This document shows positions 6,824 through 14,657 of a stretch of DNA of 19,797 bases, in pieces. Each line of letters opens with the position of its first letter. Within the stretch, counting starts at the first letter, position 1. Position numbers and translations under genes: made by a program. The notes under the pieces were generated by a model. It worked only from the letters and a program-made list of their open reading frames with translations, ran no database searches and was not told the origin of the DNA. Source of the DNA: Bacteroidales bacterium (GTDB lineage: Bacteria > Bacteroidota > Bacteroidia > Bacteroidales > Bacteroidaceae); NCBI GenBank assembly GCA_004552155.1, contig SFPF01000078.1:1-19797 (forward strand), in the 5' to 3' direction.

Positions 6824-9800
6824 ATGAAAAAGATTTACAATCTTTTAGCCCTATTGCTTTTCTTCGCAATCGGGCTTAGTGGTAATGCCGAGAAGCGCTA
6901 CACAGCTATTGGCTTCCAAAGCAGCGGCGAGCTGACGCCTGCCGAGATTGTTCCGGGCACGCCTTACGCCCTCAACAATGCCAACAGCACCGGCGGCGAC
7001 TTCTTCCATGGCATTTCCGCCAAAACGGCCTCCATTTCCGACGCCAACCTCATTACTTTCGAGTTGGCAGGCAAAGACTTGGACGGCACGACGCCGACCT
7101 ATCGCATGAAACTCGTGACGACGGGCGAGTATCTTCTCGACCCCTCCACGCAGTCGGACTACAACATGCACTTCGAGGCTTCGCAGGCAAAAGCGTTCGT
7201 TTTCACGATTAAGACGGCCGACGTCTATGCCGCAGACGTTATCGAAACTGAGGCTACCGACTGGACCTGCGCGACGACGTGCGAAGGACTGGGTGCACTC
7301 GTGTTCACGAAGGCAGGCGTGGCCGACCCCTCCGTACGTACCGGCATCGTGCAGCTGACCACCAACGCCGTGGGCAAAGCTCCCGCATTCGGCAACAACT
7401 ACAACCAAAATGCTTGGGCTATTTATGAGGTAGACCAAATGGATCCTTTTGACTATCTTTCAGCACTGCTCACCGAACTCTTCCCCGATGGCGACGGCGA
7501 ACTTTACAATCCCGGTTCCGAACCTGGACAAATCAGCCAGGAACTCTACGACGAACTGATGGATTCCTACGCAGCAGCACAGGCACTCCTGAACAACGAC
7601 GACTTGACGCAGGAACAAGCCGAAGCAGCCGTAGCACGCTGCGAAGCCGCCATTGCTGCCGCCAAGGCAGGCGCAGTGCCCATTCAGGAAGGCTGGTACT
7701 ACTTCCGTTCTATGCGCTCCGAGTCTAATGCCGTTTACGACGACGGCGTGAAAGCGCACTGGACCTACGGACAGTCTTGGGAAATGCCCGAATCGCCTAC
7801 GGCAAAGGATGCTAAGTACATCTGGAAACTCATTGCCAAGGAAGACGGATCCGGCTATTATGTGCAGAACCTTGACACGAAGCGCTACCTCGGCGTGGTT
7901 CACGAAAGAGGTACGCACGTTCCCACCACTGAAAAAGCCGAAGAAACCTACCTCGTTTATCCGCAAAACAAGGATGCCTTCATTATCGAGAGCACCTCTC
8001 TGATTGAAAACCCCGTTATCGGTTATCCTGGCGACGGCTCTCCCGAATGTACCGCCCTGCACTGCCCCGGCGACCACGACGCACTCGTAGTGTGGGACAC
8101 CAAGAGCCCGTACTCTGGCTGGCGCTTCTTCAACGTTTCGCAGGAAGAGGTTGATGCCATTCTCGGCACGATCGACCAGTTCAAGCGCAACGAAGATCTC
8201 GCTTCCCTCGTTTCCGACGTGAAGGCCGCTTACAAGAAGGGCTTTACCTACGAAAGCGATGCCACGGCCGACGGCGACTTCAGCAACCACGGCCTGCTCA
8301 CCGATGTTACGCAGCTTTGGACCAACGGCGCAGAGCCGTCTGAAGGCCCAATTGAGAACCTCCTCGACGGCAACATCGGCGACGGCAACTTCTTCCACAC
8401 GGCTTGGAGCGCAGATGGCAAGGCAGCCGCACCGGCTGATACCTATTACTATCTCGCCGCCGACCTCGGCGAAGCCGTGCAAGACCTGCAAATCAAGATT
8501 GCATCGCGTATCAACAAAAACTCGGTTAACGCCAATGACCGTCCGACGCTCGTAGAAGTATATGCTTCTAACAATGATGCCGTGAAGCCCGCCGACGGTG
8601 CAGCGACCGGCGACGACGAAGTTTGGACTTATATCGACCAGGCTGCCATCACCTACGACATCGACTACGTGGTAGACGCTGCAACGACTTACTCCAACGA
8701 CATCGCCATTGCTAACCTCAACCTCGGCGAGGCTTACCGCTACATCCGCCTCGACGTGGTGCGTCGCGGCACGGTGAACCTGCCCAGCGGCGAGAACTAT
8801 TGGTGGAACTGCTCCGAAGTAGGCCTGTACAAAGCATCTTACAATGCTGAGAAATCGCTCATCACGGCCGTGCCCGAAGAAATCGTGACGCAACTGACCG
8901 AACTGCTTAACACGGCTAATGACGAACTCATCGACGAGGCCGCAACGCAGGAAACCATCGATGCGCTCAAAGCTGCTTACGAAGAATTCCTCGCTCACTA
9001 TCCCGATCCGCAGATTGTGCTCAACCTCCTCGAAGAGGCACAGGCTCAACTCGACGCAGCCGACGACTCTCAGGATGCCCTCGGCTACTTCAAGCCCGGT
9101 AGCAAGCAAGAACTTGCCAACACGATTGCCGCGCTCCAAAGCCAAGTGAAGGACGTGATGACTATCAAAGAGATCAATGAGATTAAGGATGCCCTCAACG
9201 CAGCCCTCGCCAAGTTCAACGCTGCCCTTATCCAGCCCGAAGACGGCACATATCTCTTGATTAAGAGTGCCACGACTTCCGTTACTAATGAAGAAACAGG
9301 CGAAGAAAAGACTGCTATCGACTCCTACATGTATGCACAGGGCAACGGTTCGCGTCAAGTGAAGTGGCTCATTCCCGAGGATTTGGGCAACCGCCTCAAC
9401 TACGTGTGGAAAGCCATCAAGACCGACGAAGGCTACAAGTTCCTCAACGTCGGCACGGGCGAATACCTCAACCGCGTGCTCGGCAACGGCCAGGCCGTGA
9501 CGACCTCCGTTGAAGGCGACACTTGCGTTGTTACCCTCCGCTCTGCCAAGATTGCCGGCGCATTCAACATCGTAATGAACGAAGGCGTATTCATGAACGC
9601 TGAACCTCAGAGCCACAACGTGGTAACTTGGGGCGTTGCTAATGGCGCCGACAACTCTGCATTCGTATTTGAAGAAGCAGAATGGCTCGATGGCGTTTAT
9701 GCTTACAACGTGAGCGCAACTGCCGGCTTCATGACCCTGCCGTTTGAAATCGAAAGCGCAACCAATGGTAAACTTTACAAGGCACTCGGCGTTAAGGACC

Positions 9801-10306
9801 ACGCACTGCAACTCCAGGAAGCTACGAGCGTTCCCGCCGGCGAACCCTTCTACTATGTGCCTGCTTTGGATGACGAAAACCAGCCCGTCACCTCCGAAGA
9901 GTTCACGCTGCCCGCTTCCGATTACAGCGAAGTAGTTACTACGCTCGAAGCCAAGACGGTGAACGGTCTCGTGGGCGTATTCGAGGCAACCAAGGTTGTT
10001 AAGGATTGCGGCTACATCTTCAACGGTACCATCGTTACCACCAATGCCGGTCAGGTAATCGCTGCCAACAGCGCATACCTCGCAACAGAAGTGGCTACGG
10101 AAGAAACCGGTAACATCAACCTCCCGATCGACGGCACGATTAACTCTATCAACAGCATCAGCCTCGACAGCACGATGCCTGCACAAGTAGACGTTTACAC
10201 GCTCACGGGTGTAAAGGTTCGCTCCAACGTCAATGCCGGCGGCGCAACCCGCGGCTTGAACAAGGGCCTCTACATCATCGGCGGCAAGAAGATTTTCGTT
10301 AAGTAA
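6824..10306 (+). CDS. secreted multidomain protein with type IX secretion sorting tail
   Basis: 1160 residues, uninterrupted. Residues 1-22 form a signal peptide. Two or three modules look like ricin-type or beta-trefoil segments (about 27-205, 288-440 and 806-950; e.g. YIWKLIAKEDGSGYYVQNLD and YVWKAIKTDEGYKFLNVGTG). Acidic helical FIVAR-like stretches lie near 235-286 and 680-803. Residues 485-672 resemble an F5/8 type C (discoidin) domain, with IENLLDGN, a YLAADLGE strand and YRYIRLDVVRRG. The tail, VDVYTLTGVKV through GLYIIGGKKIFVK (1122-1160), fits a type A sorting domain. I infer a cell-surface or released protein that binds glycans or host material. No catalytic domain is recognised. 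It has its own promoter and terminator. Confidence 0.88.
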   Translation: MKKIYNLLALLLFFAIGLSGNAEKRYTAIGFQSSGELTPAEIVPGTPYALNNANSTGGDFFHGISAKTASISDANLITFELAGKDLDGTTPTYRMKLVTTGEYLLDPSTQSDYNMHFEASQAKAFVFTIKTADVYAADVIETEATDWTCATTCEGLGALVFTKAGVADPSVRTGIVQLTTNAVGKAPAFGNNYNQNAWAIYEVDQMDPFDYLSALLTELFPDGDGELYNPGSEPGQISQELYDELMDSYAAAQALLNNDDLTQEQAEAAVARCEAAIAAAKAGAVPIQEGWYYFRSMRSESNAVYDDGVKAHWTYGQSWEMPESPTAKDAKYIWKLIAKEDGSGYYVQNLDTKRYLGVVHERGTHVPTTEKAEETYLVYPQNKDAFIIESTSLIENPVIGYPGDGSPECTALHCPGDHDALVVWDTKSPYSGWRFFNVSQEEVDAILGTIDQFKRNEDLASLVSDVKAAYKKGFTYESDATADGDFSNHGLLTDVTQLWTNGAEPSEGPIENLLDGNIGDGNFFHTAWSADGKAAAPADTYYYLAADLGEAVQDLQIKIASRINKNSVNANDRPTLVEVYASNNDAVKPADGAATGDDEVWTYIDQAAITYDIDYVVDAATTYSNDIAIANLNLGEAYRYIRLDVVRRGTVNLPSGENYWWNCSEVGLYKASYNAEKSLITAVPEEIVTQLTELLNTANDELIDEAATQETIDALKAAYEEFLAHYPDPQIVLNLLEEAQAQLDAADDSQDALGYFKPGSKQELANTIAALQSQVKDVMTIKEINEIKDALNAALAKFNAALIQPEDGTYLLIKSATTSVTNEETGEEKTAIDSYMYAQGNGSRQVKWLIPEDLGNRLNYVWKAIKTDEGYKFLNVGTGEYLNRVLGNGQAVTTSVEGDTCVVTLRSAKIAGAFNIVMNEGVFMNAEPQSHNVVTWGVANGADNSAFVFEEAEWLDGVYAYNVSATAGFMTLPFEIESATNGKLYKALGVKDHALQLQEATSVPAGEPFYYVPALDDENQPVTSEEFTLPASDYSEVVTTLEAKTVNGLVGVFEATKVVKDCGYIFNGTIVTTNAGQVIAANSAYLATEVATEETGNINLPIDGTINSINSISLDSTMPAQVDVYTLTGVKVRSNVNAGGATRGLNKGLYIIGGKKIFVK

Positions 10307-10333
10307 AATCTGATAGATACAACCAACTCATGC

Positions 10334-10363
10334 AAAGAGGGCGTGCTGCGGCACGCCCTCTTT
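10334..10363 (+). terminator. intrinsic terminator after the large secreted protein
   Basis: AAAGAGGGCGTGC (10334-10346) and GCACGCCCTCTTT (10351-10363) form a perfect 13-pair stem around TGCG, followed by more Ts. Confidence 0.92.
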
Positions 10364-10477
10364 TTTGTGCTATTGCATTGAACATAAAACAGAATTAATA
10401 CCTTTCAAAATCTTATTCAAGCAGGGATAAAGGCAAATTTCGCAACAAGGAAAAGATGTTAAGGTTCGTTTTTTTTA

Positions 10478-10485
10478 TAACTTTG
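10478..10485 (+). promoter_or_regulatory. -7 box in the intergenic region
   Basis: TAACTTTG matches TAnnTTTG. Transcription would begin near 10492, about 270 bases before the next sizeable gene, so the transcript has either a long leader or an RNA or small product of its own. No good -33 element is seen. Confidence 0.55.
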
Positions 10486-10491
10486 CAGCGC

Positions 10492-10562
10492 ATTTCAAGC
10501 CGCCCGCGCATTTAAGAGTGCTATGGACAATGGAGTCCGGGCGGTTTAAGAAAGGCTTTTTT
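10492..10562 (+). ncRNA. candidate small RNA or structured leader
   Basis: Just after the expected start of the TAACTTTG promoter, AAGCCGCCCG (10497-10506) can pair with CGGGCGGTTT (10538-10547), closing a 31-base loop. A T-run follows at 10557-10562. The layout (promoter, G+C-rich closing stem, T-run) fits a ~70-base RNA or a leader. The T-run is not directly against the stem, so it is a poor terminator. I do not recognise a known RNA family. Confidence 0.3.
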
Positions 10563-10564
10563 AT

Positions 10565-10651
10565 ATGTACTCCAAGTACTATTTCGTTTTGGTTCGCGTT
10601 AAGAACAAGGTGCACCGCTTCCACCACTGGGGCGTTTGCGCGCAAATCTGA
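10565..10651 (+). CDS. possible 28-residue small protein or leader peptide
   Basis: An ATG follows the candidate RNA and reads MYSKYYFVLVRVKNKVHRFH then HWGVCAQI before TGA. It is aromatic and basic with a histidine-rich end. There is no clear ribosome binding site. It may be a leader peptide, a real small protein or chance. Its only support is position, downstream of a promoter in a region otherwise without genes. Confidence 0.2.
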   Translation: MYSKYYFVLVRVKNKVHRFHHWGVCAQI

Positions 10652-10763
10652 TTTCCCTTTTTCTTTTTTTGAAGTAATCGCTTTCGCCCCGCCGCCTTTG
10701 CGGCCTTTTTCTGGGGCGCAGGCTTCATTGTATCTTATTGTTTATTCTTAAAACCCCATTTTT

Positions 10764-11207
10764 ATGACTGAAAAAATGAGGCGTCGGATTGCGCTTGCGT
10801 TAAGTGCAGCCCTGAGCATTTTCAATATCCTCCACATGTTTGTGGGCGGCCTTGCTGGTGCCGCGCTCCGTGCCCGGGGATTGAACTACTATGTGGCAGA
10901 CGGCTTTGCCCGCTATTCGGGCTACCTCGACGAGGTGCGCGGCTTGCAAACGCCCGTAGACTTTGCCCGATATATGGAGCAAATGGTGGAAAACCTGCTG
11001 GCGCAGAGCGTCAAGATACTCTTCGGCTGGACGCTCTATGCCGCCCTGTTCTTTGCCCTGCTGATGCTGCTTTGGGACATACCCGGCGTGCGCCGCCGCG
11101 TGAAGCATATGCAAACTTGGCCGCGTGTGGGCTTGCAGGTGCTCAACGGCGTGCGTCGCCAACAAAAATTGCTCCGTTTGCGACGCAAACGGAGCAAAAT
11201 GGAATAA
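10764..11207 (+). CDS. small membrane protein of unknown function
   Basis: 147 residues, family not recognised. There are two hydrophobic stretches likely to span the membrane, about residues 10-34 (ALALSAALSIFNILHMFVGG) and 84-106 (ILFGWTLYAALFFALLMLLW). A 50-residue polar segment between them contains GLNYYVADGFARYSGYLDEV. The C-terminal tail is strongly basic (RRRVKH, LLRLRRKRSK). The end of the tail is encoded by a perfect palindrome that probably serves as a terminator. It is convergent with the minus-strand gene at 11220. The start at 10764 is chosen because it directly precedes the hydrophobic N-terminus; a second ATG lies four codons later. Confidence 0.65.
   Translation: MTEKMRRRIALALSAALSIFNILHMFVGGLAGAALRARGLNYYVADGFARYSGYLDEVRGLQTPVDFARYMEQMVENLLAQSVKILFGWTLYAALFFALLMLLWDIPGVRRRVKHMQTWPRVGLQVLNGVRRQQKLLRLRRKRSKME
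11169..11197. terminator. palindrome overlapping the 3' end of the membrane-protein gene
   Basis: TTGCTCCGTTTGCG (11169-11182) and CGCAAACGGAGCAA (11184-11197) are 14-base perfect arms about a single A. It lies inside the last codons of the plus-strand gene and just before the convergent minus-strand gene ends at 11220, the expected position for a shared bidirectional terminator. T-rich sequence follows at 11212-11228. Confidence 0.55.
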
Positions 11208-11219
11208 GAGTCTGTTTTG

Positions 11220-11555
11220 TTATTTTTTCCACTTGGCCAAAAGCATCTTAACGGGCGAAAATTGTTTGACGATGCCCGTAAGCAGCAGGGCGGCGCAGAT
11301 GCCCAGCAGGATCCACGTGAAGCGGCGGAACCAGGGCTTTGCTTTCATCTTTTGCAGCACGGGCAGGCACATCTGCACATGTAGCAGGGCGCAGAGCGAG
11401 AAGAGGTAGCCAGCATAATAATGTATAGCTTTGAGCACGGCACGCGGTTCGATAACGATGCCGTGCTTTTTCAGATGAAGCATGATGCCCGTTGCCGCCA
11501 CAATGACGAGGCAGGCGGTGAGCACTGTGTCAATAATACGTTTGTAGCGTTTCAT
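11220..11555 (-). CDS. small cytochrome b-like membrane protein (DUF4405-like)
   Basis: 111 residues with three predicted membrane helices, about 7-27, 42-66 and 80-98. Histidines lie at helix ends or within helices (H27, H31, H45, H59), as in small b-type cytochromes of the DUF4405 group, where they bind haem. I infer an inner-membrane electron-transfer or haem-binding role; the partner is unknown. A 14-base perfect palindrome, CTATTTATAAATAG (11560-11573), lies five bases upstream of the start and may be an operator. The DUF3108 gene upstream on the same strand ends 75 bases away. Family assignment is by pattern only. Confidence 0.6.
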   Translation of the reverse strand: MKRYKRIIDTVLTACLVIVAATGIMLHLKKHGIVIEPRAVLKAIHYYAGYLFSLCALLHVQMCLPVLQKMKAKPWFRRFTWILLGICAALLLTGIVKQFSPVKMLLAKWKK

Positions 11556-11630
11556 AGTTCTATTTATAAATAGGTTATTTCACAATATCTTCTGCCTCGT
11601 CCATATATATATATTATATGTATAGTCCGT

Positions 11631-12446
11631 TTACTTTATTCGCGAATCCTGCGGGTTGCGCAGACCGCTTGCACCCGTAAGGAAGGCTTTGGCGGTGCCG
11701 AAGTTGAGGTTCATGTCGAGGCGCACGGGGATATGGTTCTTGTCGTCGGTTATGTAGAAGGTGATGACGTCCTCCTCCTTGCCTTTCTTGTTTTTCTCTA
11801 CAAACGAGAAGACGAGGCAGCGGTAGGTGATGGGCTGGTTCTCCATTTTGAATTTCTTCTTGCCGCGATACACGATGCTGTTCCATTCGCACTTCTTGCC
11901 CTCTGCCATGAGGAAGTTGATGCGGTGGCCCACCTTCATCTTCGAGGCATCGAACGAGCGGGCGCGGAGCATCATCGAGAGCATGTCGTAGGCGCAGTAG
12001 CGGCTCGAATACTGGTTGTTGATGACGTAGTCATTGTTCTTTTGGAAACGCATCTTCATGGCGCACTGCCCCGAAGGGTAGCTGTACCACACCTCGTCCT
12101 TGCGGTAGGTCTTGCCTTCGAGTGCGCCTTTGAAGTAGTAGCGTGGGGCGAGGTCGAGGCCCGTGTAGGTAATCAGCGTGTCGCGCATCACGAAGAAGCG
12201 GTCGGCCTTGGCGTTGCCGCGTGTGATGAGATAGGTGCGGTAAGCCGGTTCGCCTTGATAGGTGGCAGAAGAAACGTTCATCGAAGCCGTGCCAACTTTC
12301 ACCCATACGAATTTCCAGTTGAAATACAAATCGTAAAGCAGCGTCTCGCCGCTTTTGAACGCCGTGTTTTCAGCAGTGCATTGCGCTTGCGTCCGCAAGG
12401 CGGAGCACAGCGAAAGGAGGATTATTATGGACAAAAGCTTTTTCAT
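11631..12446 (-). CDS. DUF3108 family exported protein
   Basis: 271 residues with a signal peptide ending RTQAQ (about residue 22), so it is periplasmic or envelope-located. The body matches the Bacteroidales DUF3108 pattern: TAFKSGETLLYDLYFNWKFV, WVKVGTASMNV, RTYLITRGNAKADRFFVMRD, YDMLSMMLRARSFD, YRCLVFSFVEKNKKGKEEDV, ITFYITDDKNHIPVRLDMNL and NFGTAKAFLTG. The function of DUF3108 is not established. It looks full length and undamaged, unlike the Ig-like lipoprotein gene upstream on the same strand, from which it is separated by 353 bases of repeats. Confidence 0.88.
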   Translation of the reverse strand: MKKLLSIIILLSLCSALRTQAQCTAENTAFKSGETLLYDLYFNWKFVWVKVGTASMNVSSATYQGEPAYRTYLITRGNAKADRFFVMRDTLITYTGLDLAPRYYFKGALEGKTYRKDEVWYSYPSGQCAMKMRFQKNNDYVINNQYSSRYCAYDMLSMMLRARSFDASKMKVGHRINFLMAEGKKCEWNSIVYRGKKKFKMENQPITYRCLVFSFVEKNKKGKEEDVITFYITDDKNHIPVRLDMNLNFGTAKAFLTGASGLRNPQDSRIK

Positions 12447-12498
12447 AGAAAATCGTATGGCTTATTTATAAATTCGTTTTTAACAGACGTTTGGCTGC

Positions 12499-12538
12499 GG
12501 CTCGGCATAGTCCAAGCAAGCTTGGTCTATGCCGAGCC
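12499..12538. repeat. long hairpin repeat
   Basis: GGCTCGGCATAGTCCAAG (12499-12516) pairs with CTTGGTCTATGCCGAGCC (12521-12538) with one mismatch and the loop CAAG. A degenerate relative occurs within the next element: GGCTGCGCTCGGCATAG at 12655-12671 matches GGCTGCGGCTCGGCATAG at 12493-12510 except for one base. Sequence-related copies 160 bases apart suggest a dispersed REP-type repeat. Confidence 0.65.
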
Positions 12539-12561
12539 TTGCACAAACGTTGGTTTTTATG

Positions 12562-12789
12562 GCCCACGAATTTCACGAATATACACGAATAACAAAGCGT
12601 TTAGATAATGGCGACCTTGTAGGTCGCACGAATTTTCACTAATTCAATAATTTCGGCTGCGCTCGGCATAGCCCGAACAAGTTCGGCTCTGCACTCGCTT
12701 TCGCGAAAATTTGTGAGATTAGTGCGACCAACCAGGTCGCTATTCTACCCGTTGAAAGAGATTAGTGTAAATTCGTGAAATTCGTGGGC
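12562..12789. mobile_element. MITE-like element with 25-base inverted terminal repeats
   Basis: Left end 12562-12586 (GCCCACGAATTTCACGAATA then TACAC) is the reverse complement of right end 12765-12789 with a single mismatch. The 228-base interior carries nested hairpins, GCGACCT/AGGTCGC (12611-12627), CCGAAC/GTTCGG (12672-12685) and GCGACC/GGTCGC (12724-12740), and repeated ACGAAT motifs. It encodes no protein. No target-site duplication is obvious. It could be a non-autonomous transposable element or a REP cluster. Confidence 0.55.
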
Positions 12790-12799
12790 AAACAATAGT

Positions 12800-13338
12800 T
12801 TATTTCTTTGCCGCCGCTCTTTCGGCATTGCGGCTTTTGGGCGTTGCCTTTCCGGCTTCTTTCTGCTTGATGAGTTCTTTAGGCTTCTGCTGCGTGCGTG
12901 GCAGTTCGCGGGCGTGCCACGTCTGCTCGATGTCCCAGTTAGCCTTTACATCGAAATGCATGGGGCAGTAGAACACCTCCTCCGCCTGCCGTCCCTCGGC
13001 ATAGCATCCCTCGTCCCAACGCCCGTTGCCGTTGGCATCAACGAAGAGGCGCACGTAGTACGTGCCGACATTAAGGTAGAAGAAGTCCGCGCCGTGGCGG
13101 GCGTTCACCCTTTCGCGCCGCACGGTCTTCTCGCCCGAGAGCAGTTCCACGACAGCCGTGGTGTCGACGTCGGGGATAATGAGAAAGAGCGCGCCGTAAG
13201 AATCTTCGGAAGGTATATGTATGGATTGCGTGGTTTTCCTGTTCTCTAATCCGTACAGCCCCGTCACGGCAGCCGAGTCAATCGTCAGTTCATACTCCTG
13301 TCCCGGCCGCCATTCGGCGTAGAGCGTATAGATGAAAG
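12800..13338 (-). pseudogene. 3' remnant of the Ig-like domain lipoprotein, out of frame
   Basis: This frame continues the family pattern with TLYAEWRPGQEYELTIDSAA, VTGLYGLENR, DSYGALFLIIPDVD, FFYLNVGTYYVRLFVDANGN, GRWDEGCYAEG and the C-terminus WDIEQTWHARELPRT followed by a Lys-rich tail. Relatives have about 25 residues (a DTLWxxxxFxxRQ-like strand pair) between the IHLY-type strand and this start, and these are missing. The frames overlap around 13318-13336 (minus strand CATCTATACGCTCTACGCC), where the bases fit either side. The fragment has no start of its own. Confidence 0.75.
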
Positions 13339-14657
13339 GCGGCGGTGTCGATGCGTGCGGGCGGTTCGGAAAACGAAAAGTGCACGTTGCCCAGCGGCGA
13401 TAGTGTGCCGGCGAGACCTTTGCCGAAAGTGAGGTATTCCTTAGGCGGCTGCTCGTTGGAAAAGTCGCCGCGCTTGTGGCGCTTCTCGCGCTGCTTTTCC
13501 CATTTCTCCAATTCTTCGGCTTTCTGCTTGGCGCGTTTGGCAAAAGTGAGGCGCGGCACGAGTTCCAGCGTATCGGTGCGGCTGATGGCCAAGCCCGTAG
13601 AGTCGTCCGTCGTTTCGTAAGTGTAGGCCATTTGCAGCGTGTCCTGCTCAATCAGACTGCCTGGGCGCAACCAGTAGGTGAGGGTGTCGCCCGTGGCATT
13701 GCGCTGTTCCAGGAAGGCATCTTTCTCGTCGAAGTTAAGTCCTTTGATGACGGGCACGTCGGCCGAGGGGGCGGTGAAGTAGACGCGAAACCATTCCGGC
13801 ACGTCGCGCTGCGTCTTGAGCAGCATGCGGCTGTTGCGCTTTTCGGTGAAGGAGAGCAGCACCACGTCGTCGGGCGCATAGCGCGTGATGGGCGTGAGTT
13901 TCACGGTGTCGATATGCACCGTGTCGCGCCAGAGCGTGTCGCGGCGCACGTCGGCTATGGCGCGGGGCACAATCGTGTCGCGGCTGAATGCCAGCAACTC
14001 ACCCGGCGCGTAGCGGAAGTCGCCGTCCATATCTTTAAGCGCATAGATGCGGTAGCTGCCGGGCGCAACGCCCTTGATGCAGAAGCGGCCGTTGCCGTCG
14101 GTGCGTGCCACGCGGTCAAAAGGCAACTTGACAAACGCCGAGTCCTCCAAGTTCTTGTGCAGTCCCACGAGCACGCCCTTTTGCGGCTCGAGGTCTTCGG
14201 CGTTCAGCACGTGCCCCGCCACCTCCATCGTGTCGATTTGCGTGCCTGTGGAGAAGTAATAGGTGAAGTTGCCGAACGGGTTGCCCTCGTTGTTGTCTAC
14301 GATGGCATCTGAGAAGTCTATGGTGTAAGTGGTTTCGGGCTTGAGGCTGTCGAGGAGCGACACGGATATTTTGCGTCCCACGGCCTTGATTTCAGGCATT
14401 TCTATCTGCGGCGGCGACACGATGACCTTTTCCGAAATGTTCTCCACCTTGATGAGTTCGTTGAAGAGAATGCTCACCTTCTTGTCCGTCCTTTGCGTGG
14501 CACCCAGTTCGGGATACATCTCCACGATTTTCGGCGGCGTTTCATCGTAAGGGCCACCGTCGGGCCCGCTGCCGGGGTTGGCGCAGCCATAAAGCGTGGC
14601 GAGTACCAAGGCGAAGTAGGAGGCGAGGAGGAGGGAAATATATATTTTTCTGTACAT
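13290..14657 (-). CDS. Ig-like domain lipoprotein, 5' part of a broken gene
   Basis: 455 residues. The N-terminal lipobox ATLYGC puts the lipidated cysteine near residue 25, followed by NPGSGPDGGPYDETPPKIVE. An Ig-like (SbsA-type, Big_5) domain follows at about 40-140: PELGATQRTDKKVSILFNEL, NNEGNPFGNFTYYFSTGT. A carboxypeptidase-regulatory-like segment comes next (about 145-230; DGNGRFCIKGVAPGSYRIYA). A basic coiled-coil-like stretch (KRAKQKAEELEKWEKQREKR) lies near 385. The frame ends in a false tail after AAFHLY. The continuation is in another frame at 12800-13338. Probably an outer-membrane surface lipoprotein; function unknown. Confidence 0.78.
   Translation of the reverse strand: MYRKIYISLLLASYFALVLATLYGCANPGSGPDGGPYDETPPKIVEMYPELGATQRTDKKVSILFNELIKVENISEKVIVSPPQIEMPEIKAVGRKISVSLLDSLKPETTYTIDFSDAIVDNNEGNPFGNFTYYFSTGTQIDTMEVAGHVLNAEDLEPQKGVLVGLHKNLEDSAFVKLPFDRVARTDGNGRFCIKGVAPGSYRIYALKDMDGDFRYAPGELLAFSRDTIVPRAIADVRRDTLWRDTVHIDTVKLTPITRYAPDDVVLLSFTEKRNSRMLLKTQRDVPEWFRVYFTAPSADVPVIKGLNFDEKDAFLEQRNATGDTLTYWLRPGSLIEQDTLQMAYTYETTDDSTGLAISRTDTLELVPRLTFAKRAKQKAEELEKWEKQREKRHKRGDFSNEQPPKEYLTFGKGLAGTLSPLGNVHFSFSEPPARIDTAAFHLYALRRMAAGTGV

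Larger units (their letters stand above)
12447..12799. other. 353-base intergenic region built of repeats
   Basis: No protein-coding potential is seen. It consists of an 18-pair hairpin (12499-12538) and a 228-base element bounded by 25-base inverted repeats (12562-12789). It separates the Ig-like lipoprotein gene from the DUF3108 gene. No TAnnTTTG box for the minus strand is evident. Confidence 0.7.

Noticed and set aside
7460..10186. 908-codon open frame on the minus strand opposite the large secreted protein
   Set aside because: Its translation matches no family pattern, has no signal or promoter, and mirrors the codon pattern of a well-supported plus-strand gene with promoter, signal peptide, domains and terminator.
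11560..11573. 14-base perfect palindrome as a firm operator site
   Set aside because: CTATTTATAAATAG is AT-only apart from its ends, in an AT-rich leader, and there is no regulator gene nearby. It is mentioned only as a possibility under the gene.
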